Origin: Paenibacillus sp. FSL R5-0766 | Lineage (GTDB): Bacteria; Bacillota; Bacilli; Paenibacillales; Paenibacillaceae | Assembly: GCF_037971845.1 (NCBI RefSeq) | Contig: NZ_CP150227.1 | Location: forward strand, 6,510,001-6,574,000 | Length of the DNA stretch: 64,000 nucleotides | Reading direction: 5' to 3' | The notes under the pieces: generated by a model | What the model saw: only the letters and a program-made list of their open reading frames with translations | The model's database searches: none | Told to the model about the DNA's origin: nothing | Translations under genes and position numbers: made by a program | Shown here: piece after piece, positions 27,178-35,678 of the stretch | Layout of the letters: every line of letters begins with the position of its first letter | Numbering within the stretch: the first letter of the stretch is position 1

Positions 27178-27852
27178 TTATTTGAACGGATTCCGCCACT
27201 CCATCAGGGCAGCATAATTGCAGGATTCCTCATCGTCCAGATAGTCTGCGGTCACACCAACAGGCATGCGGCCACAGCGAAGCAGGAACGAGATCACCGG
27301 GTCACGTCTCTCTCCCGCTGCTACCTGATCCAGATATTCCTGCGCAGACAGTTGGTCTGCAACCAGATGATAACCCGGCATTCTACCAGCACCCAGTAAC
27401 CGATCCATCCCCTGAGCGATGACAAGGTGGTACATCGCCTGCATCATAAGTTGAGCCAGTCCCCATTTGCGGTACTTTGGACGAACACAGAGATCAACAA
27501 TATACAGCGTGTTGCCATCCCTCTGGTGGTTACGAATATAACCGTCATCCGTTACTTGGGCCCAGGTATGACTTGCTGGATGTGCAGGGTCCCACTGCAT
27601 CCGTAGCGAGGTCATTGATCCGGCCAACTCTCCATCCACTTCAATACAGATGGCACCCTCCGGGTAATGCTGCACATGACTGGTGAGCTGCTCCTGACTC
27701 CAGAGCAGCTCTTCCGGATAAGGAGGAGGGAAACTCTCCGCCTGAATGCGAATGAGTTCCTCAAAGTCGGATGCAACATAATTGCGAACGACTGCTTTTA
27801 CCCTTTTACCACTTCGCTCCGGGTCGGTGATCAGCATTTCTTTGGTATACAT
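27178..27852 (-). CDS. GNAT-family acetyltransferase, similar to N-terminal half of YhcX
   Basis: A 224-residue protein with RNYVASDFEELIRIQAESFP at the N-terminus and LYIVDLCVRPKYRKWGLAQLMMQAMYHL (motif A, RKWGLA). The GRMPGYH and YLDQVAAGERRDPV blocks are characteristic of the acetyltransferase half of YhcX-type fusion proteins, which carry a C-terminal nitrilase domain. Here the nitrilase is a separate gene 72 bases upstream. No substrate can be assigned. The gene is the middle of a three-gene operon. Confidence 0.82.
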   Translation of the reverse strand: MYTKEMLITDPERSGKRVKAVVRNYVASDFEELIRIQAESFPPPYPEELLWSQEQLTSHVQHYPEGAICIEVDGELAGSMTSLRMQWDPAHPASHTWAQVTDDGYIRNHQRDGNTLYIVDLCVRPKYRKWGLAQLMMQAMYHLVIAQGMDRLLGAGRMPGYHLVADQLSAQEYLDQVAAGERRDPVISFLLRCGRMPVGVTADYLDDEESCNYAALMEWRNPFK

Positions 27853-27924
27853 GTTGCCGGGTCACCCCTTTCCACTGACAAAATGAATTCCCTGCTCGTT
27901 TCGTTCGGTTTTAAGAGCAACTTG

Positions 27925-28782
27925 CTACTCCCAATCGGTATACAGATCAGTACGGCGGTCACGCCAGGTCGTTACCGATCCACGTTCGCGTACCTCATAC
28001 AACAAGTCCAGATCCAGATCGGCGGTCACGATCATATCGTTGTTAATCTCACCCTCGGCCAGAATGCCACGTGGCGGGAACGGAATATCATTTGGTGTAA
28101 TAATCGCTGCCTGTCCATAGTTAGCACGCATGAAATCAACGGTTGGCAGGTTGCCCACTGTTCCGGTTAACACAACGTACACCTGATTCTCCACCGCGCG
28201 GGCATGACTCGTATAACGCACACGGTAGAATCCGTGACGATCGTCCGTGCATGAAGGACAGAAGATCACGTCAGCACCTTTGGCTTTGGCCATCCGCACA
28301 ATTTCCGGGAACTCAATATCGTAACAGGTCAGCATCGCAATACGGCCTTTATCCGTGTCGAACACCTCAAGTCCATCCCCGGGAGCCATATTCCATTCCT
28401 GCACTTCGGTTGGTGTAATGTGAATCTTGTCCTGGCGCGCGATGCGACCATCCGGGTAGAACATGTGGGCTGTATTATACAGCTTCCCCTCACGTCGAAT
28501 GACGTGGGTTCCCCCGATAACGTGCATACCGTACTTGGCAGCAAGTGACGTGAACAGTTTTTCATATTGCTCCGTAAAGTTCGGCAGATCCTCAATTGTC
28601 AGTGCATTGCCTTGTTCGTCCCCAATGGACATTAATTGTGTTGTGAAAAATTCCGGGAACAGCACAAATTCGGTTCCGTATTCGCTCGCTGTCCGTATGT
28701 AATGCTCAGCCTGAGCGGCGAACTGCTCAAACGAGCTGATTGTGTGTAATTGGTATTGTACAGCGGATACCCGCAGTTTCAT
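27925..28782 (-). CDS. Carbon-nitrogen hydrolase (nitrilase superfamily)
   Basis: A 285-residue protein of the nitrilase/omega-amidase superfamily. The catalytic triad is visible: Glu in FVLFPEFFTTQ (residue ~43), Lys in RQDKIHITPTE (~116) and Cys in AMLTCYDIEFPE (~150). YNTAHMFYPDG and RARAVENQ-like text (SHARAVENQVYVV) are typical. Such enzymes hydrolyse amides, carbamoyl compounds or nitriles in the cytoplasm. GGAGGTG lies 7 bases before the ATG. It is the first gene of the operon with two acetyltransferases; the pairing matches the domains of YhcX proteins. Confidence 0.9.
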   Translation of the reverse strand: MKLRVSAVQYQLHTISSFEQFAAQAEHYIRTASEYGTEFVLFPEFFTTQLMSIGDEQGNALTIEDLPNFTEQYEKLFTSLAAKYGMHVIGGTHVIRREGKLYNTAHMFYPDGRIARQDKIHITPTEVQEWNMAPGDGLEVFDTDKGRIAMLTCYDIEFPEIVRMAKAKGADVIFCPSCTDDRHGFYRVRYTSHARAVENQVYVVLTGTVGNLPTVDFMRANYGQAAIITPNDIPFPPRGILAEGEINNDMIVTADLDLDLLYEVRERGSVTTWRDRRTDLYTDWE

Positions 28783-28842
28783 GTTCGTACACCTCCATCA
28801 TGATTATGCTTCCATTGTAACAACGATCCGGGGTCAACAAAA

Positions 28843-28891
28843 GAGTATTTACACTGGGCACTACAATGACAGAATAACCTTCCGATCGCTT
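28843..28891 (-). repeat. Interspersed repeat, fragment copy B
   Basis: GAGTATTTACACTGGGCACTACAATGACAGAATAACCTTCCGATCGCT (split here as a description: blocks TATTTACAC, CACTAC, ATGACAGAA, AACCTTCCGATCGC) aligns with the arm of the repeat at 56279-56474 and with copy A. It lies just downstream of the LysR gene stop codon. Confidence 0.65.
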
Positions 28892-28894
28892 CCC

Positions 28895-29779
28895 TTACTC
28901 ACCCAGCATTGACTGTGTAAATCCGATCCACTCTCTCGTGGCAAAAGACAGATAGCGGTCCTTCCGCCAGATCATGCCAAGCTGCCATGGAATCACCGGT
29001 TCCACTACCGGTATGATGCGTACACGCATATGGTCCACCTCACGACAGATCGTCTCCGGCAGTAAGGCCACCCCCAGATTGGCGGCAACCATCGCGCTGA
29101 GCAGATCCCACTGGGAGCTCTCATATACCACCCGGGGTTGGAACCCGGCATGCTGACAAGCCACAATAATCCGGTCATGCAATGCAAAATCCTCCCGAAA
29201 CAGCACAAAGGCATCGTTTTCCAGTTCATGCAGCGCAACCGATTCTTTTCCTGCAAGCGGATGTGAAGGGTGTACAAGCAGGTTCAGCTTCTCTTTGACA
29301 AACACAAAATGATCCAACAGCTCATCCACCGTTGGCAGTACGGCAACGCCAATATCCAGAGCACCACTGATCACATCGGCCTCCACTTTTTTGGCACCAT
29401 CCTCGAACAGCTGAATGGTCACCTGCGGGTAGGCTTTGTGAAATTCACCAATAATCATGGGGAAAAAGCTTGATCCTACCATTGGCGGCAAGCCGATCCG
29501 CAGATGGCCTTTCTTCAAATTCATCAGGTCGTCCAATTCGGACGACAAACTGCGGAATGATTTTTCAATCTCCAGTGCCTGCCGAAAAAACACATGACCT
29601 GCATCGGTTAGTTCCACTTTTTTACCATAACGGTCCAGTAGCGTGATCCCTAATTCCTCTTCAAGACTCTTGACCGTCTTGCTGATCGTAGGCTGGGTGA
29701 TATACAGAACTTCGGCGGCTTTAGTGAAGCTCTGTTGCCGGGCAACTTCCAGAAAATATTGCAAATGGCGGATATCCAT
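28895..29779 (-). CDS. cidR: LysR-family regulator, CidR-like
   Basis: A 294-residue LysR protein. The helix-turn-helix is in residues 1-60: MDIRHLQYFLEVARQQSFT, then AEVLYITQPTISKTVKSLEEELGI. The rest is the two-lobed effector domain (LRIGLPPMVGSSFFP). The start is set by GAGGTGGGG 8 bases before the ATG. It is divergent from cidA and cidB, the arrangement of cidR-cidAB in staphylococci and ywbI-ywbHG in B. subtilis, so it probably activates them in response to acetate or pyruvate overflow. That link is by homology of layout. Confidence 0.88.
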   Translation of the reverse strand: MDIRHLQYFLEVARQQSFTKAAEVLYITQPTISKTVKSLEEELGITLLDRYGKKVELTDAGHVFFRQALEIEKSFRSLSSELDDLMNLKKGHLRIGLPPMVGSSFFPMIIGEFHKAYPQVTIQLFEDGAKKVEADVISGALDIGVAVLPTVDELLDHFVFVKEKLNLLVHPSHPLAGKESVALHELENDAFVLFREDFALHDRIIVACQHAGFQPRVVYESSQWDLLSAMVAANLGVALLPETICREVDHMRVRIIPVVEPVIPWQLGMIWRKDRYLSFATREWIGFTQSMLGE

Positions 29780-29940
29780 CGGTTGATCCCCACCTCTCAT
29801 AGACAAATGGAATAGTAAACATTCTTAATATGCATTTTACTCATGAAAGAATGCCATGTAAAATTTATGATATCAAATGAATCATTTTCATTTTCATATT
29901 AACTCAAAGGATTACGTTGATTATACAAGGAGGGATTGAA

Positions 29941-30312
29941 GTGAAAAAATGGGGCCTTGGTATTGCACAAGTTGCGCTCTTAATGGTTTTTTCACTGCTC
30001 ATGGACCTGCTGGCCCGTACTCTCCATCTTCCTGTACCAGGTTCAATACTCGGTATGGTCGTGTTATTCATTCTGCTTCAGACTCGTGTCGTGAAGCTGC
30101 GCTGGATTGAAGTTGGAGCTGCCTGGCTGCTCGGTGAACTATTGTTATTTTTTATCCCGTCAGCCGTTGGCATTATGAACTATATGCCCATGCTGGAGCA
30201 TGACGGTCTGCAGATTTTATTCATCGTACTGCTTAGTACATTTCTGGTCATGTCCTGCACAGGCCTGGTGGCTACACGAATCGCGAAACGAAAGGAGCGT
30301 CACACCGGATGA
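29941..30312 (+). CDS. cidA: CidA/LrgA-family holin-like protein
   Basis: A 123-residue integral membrane protein with four hydrophobic segments. The start is GTG, with AAGGAGGG 6 bases upstream. Family marks are LPVPGSILGMVVLFILL and WLLGELLLFFIPSAVGIMNY. CidA proteins form membrane oligomers linked to murein hydrolase export, overflow metabolism and cell death. It overlaps cidB by four bases (ATGA). Confidence 0.93.
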   Translation: MKKWGLGIAQVALLMVFSLLMDLLARTLHLPVPGSILGMVVLFILLQTRVVKLRWIEVGAAWLLGELLLFFIPSAVGIMNYMPMLEHDGLQILFIVLLSTFLVMSCTGLVATRIAKRKERHTG

Positions 30313-30989
30313 TTGGATTTCTCTGCCTGCTGTTAACCGTCGGTATCTATGCGGTCGCCAAACGAATGTATCGTAGTCTGCCAAAAGTATATCTGTCTCC
30401 ACTGCTCATTACGCCGCTGCTTGTCGTTGGCATATTGCTCGCAACGGGAACGGATTATACCACGTATAGCAGTGGCGGCAAATGGCTGAGTCTGCTTCTC
30501 CAACCGGCCACCGTGGCGTTTGCCGTACCGCTTTATACCTTTTTCCATGTACTCAAAAAACATATTTCCGAGATTGTCTTCAGTGTCATGACCGGCTCGG
30601 TGGTTGCTGTACTTTCTTCTGCCCTGCTCGCCAAATGGTTGCGCCTGGATTCCGGTCTCATTCATAGTCTGATCCCAAGATCGATTACCACCCCAATTGC
30701 CATGAACGTATCCGCCACAATCGGTGGCATACCCGCAGTGACAGCTGTTTTTGTTATTATGACTGGTCTGCTCGGAGTAATTATGGGCCCTTCGATCGTC
30801 AAAATGCTGCGCATCGATGGGGAGATTGCACGAGGCACACTGTTTGGAACCGGTGCCCATGGCACAGGGACATCCAAGGCGTTTGAACTGAGTTCCCTGA
30901 CCGGTACCATCTCCAGCATCTCCATGGTGCTCGCTGCATTGTTCACTTTAGCCGTTGCACCCGTCCTTTCTAAACTTATTTTCCCATAA
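30309..30989 (+). CDS. cidB: CidB/LrgB-family membrane protein
   Basis: A 226-residue membrane protein with seven or so segments. Signature blocks are LIPRSITTPIAMNVSATIGGIPAVTA and LFGTGAHGTGTSKAFELSSLTGTISS, found in all LrgB/CidB proteins. It partners with the upstream CidA and is translationally coupled to it by the ATGA overlap. No good terminator follows before the AbrB-like gene, 104 bases on. Confidence 0.94.
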   Translation: MIGFLCLLLTVGIYAVAKRMYRSLPKVYLSPLLITPLLVVGILLATGTDYTTYSSGGKWLSLLLQPATVAFAVPLYTFFHVLKKHISEIVFSVMTGSVVAVLSSALLAKWLRLDSGLIHSLIPRSITTPIAMNVSATIGGIPAVTAVFVIMTGLLGVIMGPSIVKMLRIDGEIARGTLFGTGAHGTGTSKAFELSSLTGTISSISMVLAALFTLAVAPVLSKLIFP

Positions 30990-31093
30990 TGGATGGAATT
31001 ATCCACTTTTTTGAAATATTATTGTTGTATTAAAGCCCTTTCTTCCTTACAATAAGGACAGGTTTTAATTGAGAATATTGCGGGGGAGATGCG

Positions 31094-31612
31094 ATGAAAA
31101 GAACCGGAATGAAGAGATCTCTGGACCGTCTTGGACGAATTGTCCTTCCCAAAGAAATGCGGGATACGATGGAAATCCATATCGGCGATCCGCTTGAGTT
31201 TTTCATTGAAGGAAAAGAGTTGATTTTAAGAAAGTACAAATCAACATTATGTATTTTTTGCGGTGATGTAGATACGGAAATGTATTTCAAAGAACAATTC
31301 ATCTGCCGGACTTGTGCAATTCAATTAAAACACCCGGATGACTCTCCCGACTGGTTCGTACCTCAGAACAAACAGGCTCCTGCACCCGTGGAGCGTCCTG
31401 CTTCCAAATCCGCCTCAGTCTCATCTCCCGCTAGGGAAGAAGGGACCACAGCTGACAACCAAGAATATCCGGATCTGCGGCCGAAAACGGCACGCATGCT
31501 GCAACAGATGAAAGAAATTGTTGAACAGAATCCTGGTTTGGCTCAACAGCAAATTGCGGAAAAGCTTGGCATCAGCCAAGGACGCGTCTCTCAATTAAAA
31601 AAGTTACTATAA
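31094..31612 (+). CDS. AbrB-type regulator with Cys4 knuckle and C-terminal HTH
   Basis: A 172-residue protein with three parts. Residues 1-48 are a SpoVT/AbrB swapped-hairpin DNA-binding domain (SLDRLGRIVLPKEMRDTMEIH, DPLEFFIEG). Residues ~53-78 hold CIFCGD and CRTCAI, two CxxC pairs 18 residues apart that could bind zinc. After a Pro/Ser-rich linker, residues ~130-172 form a helix-turn-helix (NPGLAQQQIAEKLGISQGRVSQLKKLL). AbrB alone is about 95 residues, so this is a fusion with two DNA-binding ends. GGGGGAG precedes the ATG. Targets unknown. Confidence 0.82.
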   Translation: MKRTGMKRSLDRLGRIVLPKEMRDTMEIHIGDPLEFFIEGKELILRKYKSTLCIFCGDVDTEMYFKEQFICRTCAIQLKHPDDSPDWFVPQNKQAPAPVERPASKSASVSSPAREEGTTADNQEYPDLRPKTARMLQQMKEIVEQNPGLAQQQIAEKLGISQGRVSQLKKLL

Positions 31613-31637
31613 GCAGAATGGTATTGGATCATTTATA

Positions 31638-31658
31638 GTCAGAAGACCTTCCGATCAG
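31638..31658 (-). repeat. Possible interspersed repeat fragment, copy E
   Basis: AGTCAGAAGACCTTCCGATCA resembles the core ACAGAACAACCTTCCGATCG of copies A and B. The match is short, so it may be chance. Confidence 0.3.
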
Positions 31659-31674
31659 GAAGTCCCGCTGCAAG

Positions 31675-31711
31675 AGAACCCGTTGTTTTTCGTGGGTTCT
31701 TCTTTTTTTAT
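31675..31711 (+). terminator. Terminator after AbrB-type gene
   Basis: AGAACCC...GGGTTCT with a 12-base loop, followed by TCTTTTTTTA. Confidence 0.85.
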
Positions 31712-31738
31712 ATTCATATTGTTATGGAAAGGAGTTCT

Positions 31739-32434
31739 ATGGATAAAATTCTGTATTTATCACAATTCGACCTCATGTCCTCCTTGTCCGAGGCAGACCT
31801 GATTGAAATGGATGGGATGACTTCTATTACGACCATACCCAAAAACAGACAGATCCAGACACCGGATACGTTTACAGAAGGTTTCTATTTTGTAAAAAGG
31901 GGAAAGGTTCGTTTATATACTTTAAATCCGGAGGGCAAGCAGTTCACTCTCGATATTTTGACGGAAGGTAACGTGTTTGGAGAAATGAACGGAATCTCAC
32001 TCGGAACACGTGCTGTTTATATCGAAACGATGGAGGAGTGTGACATTTGCCTGATGAACAAACAACGTTTTGAACAGTTTCTGATTGAACATCCACAGTT
32101 TATGATGAGACTGATGAACGTACTAAGCGAGCGGATCAAACGAATGAGCGAGTTGACACAGACGCTCGCACTCGGAAACCTGCATGAAAAGGTGATACAT
32201 AACCTCTTCCGGCTGGCTGAACAGATGGGATGGATCGAAGAAGATGAGTACTGCCGGATTCAACTTGGGCTTACCCATCAGGAGATTGCCTGGATGGCAG
32301 GAGCCACACGGGAATCGGTTACGATTGTCATGCAAGACTTGGCAAAAGCCGGCCGTATTCGTACCGGATTCAAATCAGTCTCCCTTCATCGTGACGAAAT
32401 CACTACCCTCCGGAAAATCACTGCCCACTTGTAA
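31739..32434 (+). CDS. Crp/Fnr-family transcriptional regulator
   Basis: A 231-residue protein. Residues ~10-120 are a cyclic-nucleotide-binding-type beta-roll (GFYFVKRGKVRLYTLNPEGKQ, LTEGNVFGEMNGISLG). A dimer helix and a winged helix with LTHQEIAWMAGATRESVTIVMQDL (~175-200) follow. The N-terminus lacks the cysteine cluster of FNR, and the RxS pair that binds cAMP in Crp is not evident, so the signal is unknown. GGAAAGGAG lies 5 bases before the chosen ATG. TGTGA-N6-TCACA sites in front of cydA are of the type this family binds, but a link is only a guess. Confidence 0.9.
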   Translation: MDKILYLSQFDLMSSLSEADLIEMDGMTSITTIPKNRQIQTPDTFTEGFYFVKRGKVRLYTLNPEGKQFTLDILTEGNVFGEMNGISLGTRAVYIETMEECDICLMNKQRFEQFLIEHPQFMMRLMNVLSERIKRMSELTQTLALGNLHEKVIHNLFRLAEQMGWIEEDEYCRIQLGLTHQEIAWMAGATRESVTIVMQDLAKAGRIRTGFKSVSLHRDEITTLRKITAHL

Positions 32435-32511
32435 GATGCCTTACATCCCTGTTCTCCAGCAAGTTGTATTGTATAACGCATGATGCTATACAACCAAGGA
32501 GGAATATACTG

Positions 32512-33351
32512 TTGAATGCTAAGCCAGATCTCTTTATCCCTGAAGACATTCTTCTTCGCAAAGGTGCACGTAAAGCAACGGAAATCCCTGAGCATATCCG
32601 CAATTGGCTACAAGCAGGACATATCGAATCGGTCAATCTGACCGAATGGCTGGCTGTAGATCATGTTTCTCTTTTTCAGAAGGTTACCCATGAATGGGGA
32701 ATGGATGCTGAAACCAGAGCAATTACAGAGCAGTTAACACAGATGGATGAGCAGCGGATCATGAAAATCATCCCGGCCATAGCCACGCAATGGCTTGATC
32801 TGTTGAAACGTCCAACAATGAATGAACAAACGAATCTCTTTCGTTCCATTGCAGAGCATCGTTCAGACAGTGTTCGCTGCTGGGCGGCTTATATCATTGG
32901 GCTGGATTCCGGTCTGAACCTGACTGAAAAGTTGGAGCATATTCGGCCCTTTGCAGCAGATCATCACTTTGGTGTAAGAGAAATCGCCTGGATGGCTGTA
33001 CGGGAGTCCATCTCTGCCGAATTATCCTTAGCCTTGCAGCAGTTAATCCCATGGAGCGTTGACCCTGATCCACTGATCCGTCGCTTTGCTATAGAGTCAA
33101 TCAGACCTCGTGGCGTCTGGGCCAAGCATATTCAGCAGTTAAAAGAAAATCCGGCGATGGCCCTTCCCTTGCTTGACGCGGTGAAATCCGATGCCCATAA
33201 GTATGTGCAGGATTCGGTAAGTAACTGGCTGAACGACGCCAGCAAGACCAATCCAGAGTGGGTGCGGCAGGTCTGTGCCACTTGGACTCAGCAGTCGGAT
33301 ACCCAACATACGCGGCGAATCGTTACACGTGCCACGCGAAGTCTTACATAA
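32512..33351 (+). CDS. HEAT-repeat DNA alkylation repair protein (AlkD/AlkC-like)
   Basis: A 279-residue all-helical protein started at TTG, with AAGGAGG 9 bases upstream. The repeats read like HEAT units (FRSIAEHRSDSVRCWAAYIIG, ADHHFGVREIAWMAVRESI, VDPDPLIRRFAIESIRPRG, SDAHKYVQDSVSNWLNDA). The last blocks, DPDPLIRRFAIES and YVQDSVSNWLNDASKTNP, are close to those of the AlkD/AlkC family of DNA glycosylases that remove 3-methyl- and 7-methyl-purines without base flipping. Followed by a two-way terminator. Confidence 0.8.
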   Translation: MNAKPDLFIPEDILLRKGARKATEIPEHIRNWLQAGHIESVNLTEWLAVDHVSLFQKVTHEWGMDAETRAITEQLTQMDEQRIMKIIPAIATQWLDLLKRPTMNEQTNLFRSIAEHRSDSVRCWAAYIIGLDSGLNLTEKLEHIRPFAADHHFGVREIAWMAVRESISAELSLALQQLIPWSVDPDPLIRRFAIESIRPRGVWAKHIQQLKENPAMALPLLDAVKSDAHKYVQDSVSNWLNDASKTNPEWVRQVCATWTQQSDTQHTRRIVTRATRSLT

Positions 33352-33388
33352 AAAAGATGACCACCGCTTACTGGCAGTGGTCATCTTC
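33352..33388. terminator. Bidirectional terminator between alkylation-repair and doxX genes
   Basis: AAAAAAGATGACCACC and GGTGGTCATCTT-type arms (AGATGACCAC / GTGGTCATCT). A-run on the left and TTCTGT on the right. Confidence 0.8.
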
Positions 33389-33398
33389 TGTATAACAC

Positions 33399-33779
33399 TT
33401 ACGCCTGAATCGCGTCCATCTGTCCTTCTTCTTCCGCTTCCAATCTGCGCATGCCTAACACCAGGACAATGATGTTAGCTACCAACAACACAGCCGGGAA
33501 CGGAACAGCAGCGTATTGTGCATAGATCAGATGACTTCCCACGGCCCCAATCAGAATGAATGTCAGTATGCCAGAAGCCAGGATGCGAGTCCGTGGAATC
33601 AGCAGTCCTACAGCACTAAGCAACTCCGCAGCGCCCAGCAGATACATCGTCCATGTCGGATAAGAGAAACTTTCGAATGTCTGAATCATCATGTCTGCCC
33701 CACTAATATTGTTAAACCCCGTCATGACAAACACACCTGCAAGAATAACCAGAAAAATATATCCCAAAATTTTGTTCAT
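33399..33779 (-). CDS. DoxX-family membrane protein
   Basis: A 126-residue protein with four membrane segments. It opens with MNKILGYIFLVILAGVFVMTGFNNISG, and further blocks are YLLGAAELLSAVGLLIPRTRILA and LIGAVGSHL, typical of DoxX/DoxD relatives. In some bacteria these membrane proteins work with redox enzymes in thiol stress; the role here is unknown. AGGAGG lies 7 bases before the ATG. It is divergent from an HxlR regulator whose relatives (YodB, HypR) sense electrophiles, so DoxX is a likely target. Confidence 0.85.
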   Translation of the reverse strand: MNKILGYIFLVILAGVFVMTGFNNISGADMMIQTFESFSYPTWTMYLLGAAELLSAVGLLIPRTRILASGILTFILIGAVGSHLIYAQYAAVPFPAVLLVANIIVLVLGMRRLEAEEEGQMDAIQA

Positions 33780-34165
33780 ATGTAGATCCTCCTGTAACAA
33801 ATTATATGTTCCTACTATGTAATGATTATTTTTGCTGCACATTGTAAAAAAAGAATCTATGTAAAAGCTCCCAAAGGTCACTCTGTTTTCAACCGTTCAG
33901 CCCAGTTCAATTTTCAGAATAGTACGCGTTCATATTATACGTATTATTTATCAGCAACTTACTTTTATAAAGTTAGTATATAATAATAATATAATTTCTT
34001 CAAGTAATTTTTCACTGTATGATGTATAATACATACAAAAGGTATGTTACAGTATATTTTGTAGTAACCCTCATTTACTTGGATGTCCTATATTCTTAAA
34101 GCGGCAGAAATCATGTCCTTTCATATACAACTTGAAAAAAATACTTATGAATCGAGGTGAACACG
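33780..34165. promoter_or_regulatory. Divergent promoter region, doxX / hxlR
   Basis: A 386-base, strongly AT-rich gap. It contains the 49-bp operator-like sequence (33959-34007) annotated separately. Further elements are ATACATACAAAAGGTATGT (around 34030-34050) and GTAGTAACC. Several TATAAT-like words occur, so the start points cannot be fixed. Confidence 0.45.
33959..34007. promoter_or_regulatory. 49-bp operator-like sequence, copy 1 (hxlR/doxX)
   Basis: Begins TTACTTT, contains AAGTTAGT and ends CAAGTAA. By manual alignment 35 of 49 positions match the sequence at 40895-40943 without gaps. The outer arms TTACTT and AAGTAA are complementary, as in operators bound by HxlR-family dimers. Confidence 0.55.
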
Positions 34166-34501
34166 TTGAAGCTGAAAAAAGTAAAAGCACCAAGTCCCTG
34201 TATGATCACTCAAGCCATAGACATCATAGGCAAGAAGTGGGTACTGTTAATCATGTACCAACTGTTGTCCGGACCCAAGCGGTTTACGGAGCTTGAAGCA
34301 GAGATGGCGATCAGTGGACGACTTTTATCGGAGCGACTGAAGGAAATGGAGACGGAAGGTATCGTAACCCGGCACATGTTTCCCGAGATACCTCCCCGTG
34401 TAGAGTATGAATTGACACCGAAAGGCAGAGCCATTGAACCTGTCATTGATCAGATCTACAGTTGGTCATCGGACTGGTTGAAACAGCAGAAATCCGAGTA
34501 G
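34166..34501 (+). CDS. HxlR-family transcriptional regulator
   Basis: A 111-residue winged-helix protein. It opens with the family motif SPCMITQAIDIIGKKWVLLIMYQLLSGPKRFTEL and continues ISGRLLSERLKEMETEGIV and VEYELTPKGRAIEPVI. The Cys at residue ~10 sits where YodB- and HypR-type sensors carry their redox-active cysteine. GAGGTG lies 6 bases before a TTG, which I take as the start; a GTG nine bases earlier is also in frame. Divergent from doxX, with a palindromic operator candidate between them. Confidence 0.9.
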   Translation: MKLKKVKAPSPCMITQAIDIIGKKWVLLIMYQLLSGPKRFTELEAEMAISGRLLSERLKEMETEGIVTRHMFPEIPPRVEYELTPKGRAIEPVIDQIYSWSSDWLKQQKSE

Positions 34502-34538
34502 TTGAATTGCTGCTCAATAATCTCTACTCAACACAAAT

Positions 34539-34584
34539 ACGCCTGAATCAGGCTGATCTGCGGATCATTCCCTGATTCAGGCGT
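34539..34584. terminator. Terminator between hxlR and oxidoreductase gene
   Basis: ACGCCTGAATCAG pairs perfectly with CTGATTCAGGCGT; ATTTATATT follows on the plus strand. It can serve both converging genes. Confidence 0.8.
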
Positions 34585-34605
34585 ATTTATATTACCTTCA
34601 ACCTT

Positions 34606-35610
34606 TTAATGAGAGAGATGTTTTGAAGGCTGAAGCTGTACAGGCAGACCGGAATCTGCCGATGCCAGCGCCGCCGTCGTAATCTCCTGTGTACGGCAGG
34701 CATCCGCATAATCGGACAGAATTCGTGAACGGTCTCCCGTACGCAGGGCATGAATGAACGCTTCATTCTCACGCTCGTATGGATTATGTCCTGCCGGAAT
34801 CTCCAGACCTGCCATCGCATGTGTTGCCGCACTTGGCAGAAGCAAACGTTCTGGCGTCCAATCCCACACACCTGCATCCGTGTAGAACTGGAGCCCAGCA
34901 CCGCCCTCTCCGTCTGGCAACAGACATGTATTGGCGATACTGGCAATCGCTCCACTTTCCAGCTTGAGCGTCACATTCGCCACATCAGCAACGCTCACAT
35001 GTTCATGCTTCTCATGCATGCTTCGCTGAGCTGCTACAGCATATACCTCCGTAACTTCTCCTGCACAATACCGAAGCAAGTCTACAATATGTGTAGTTTG
35101 CTCTACGAATTGTCCTCCTGAACCGTCCTGACGCCGCCACCAGGCGACCCCTGGCATTCCGCCCATCCAGCGGCCAAGAGCCATGCCGACCGTCTGTTCT
35201 TTCATTGCTTGCTGTAGTACTTGAGCAGCCTCCTGATAACGGAAATGGTAACCGACAGAGGTTAACAAACCGCTCTTCTGTACCTGATCCAACACCTGAC
35301 GCGGAACATCCATTCCGGTGCTCAAAGGTTTCTCCACCAGGAATGGAATACCGCGACGGATTAATTCGGACTCAATCGATCCGTGGGACATCGGAGGCAC
35401 ACAGATATACACCGCATCCAGCTTCTCACCATCCAGCATATGTTCAAGTTCCCCGTAACCAACAGCATCATAAACGGAGGCCATAGCCTCTGCCTTTTCG
35501 AGCGATGTTCCACAGACACTCGCAACACGAACACCTTCCATCCGTGCGAGAATATCCGCGTGTACCTTACTGAACCAGCCTGTTCCAATGATTCCGATCT
35601 GTAATGTCAT
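34606..35610 (-). CDS. Gfo/Idh/MocA-family oxidoreductase
   Basis: A 334-residue NAD(P)-dependent dehydrogenase. The Rossmann motif is at the N-terminus (GIIGTGWFSKVHADIL), and the active-site EKPLS is at residue ~93. The C-terminal half is the mixed-sheet substrate domain (SGGQFVEQTTHIVDLLRY, with the conserved His). Such enzymes oxidise sugars, inositol or their derivatives in the cytoplasm; the substrate is not readable. It stands alone. Confidence 0.9.
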   Translation of the reverse strand: MTLQIGIIGTGWFSKVHADILARMEGVRVASVCGTSLEKAEAMASVYDAVGYGELEHMLDGEKLDAVYICVPPMSHGSIESELIRRGIPFLVEKPLSTGMDVPRQVLDQVQKSGLLTSVGYHFRYQEAAQVLQQAMKEQTVGMALGRWMGGMPGVAWWRRQDGSGGQFVEQTTHIVDLLRYCAGEVTEVYAVAAQRSMHEKHEHVSVADVANVTLKLESGAIASIANTCLLPDGEGGAGLQFYTDAGVWDWTPERLLLPSAATHAMAGLEIPAGHNPYERENEAFIHALRTGDRSRILSDYADACRTQEITTAALASADSGLPVQLQPSKHLSH

Positions 35611-35678
35611 GGATGTAATCCCCTCTCTATGTTACACGCTTACATGTTCCATTCGACTCTCGATCTTGAAATCCTGCC

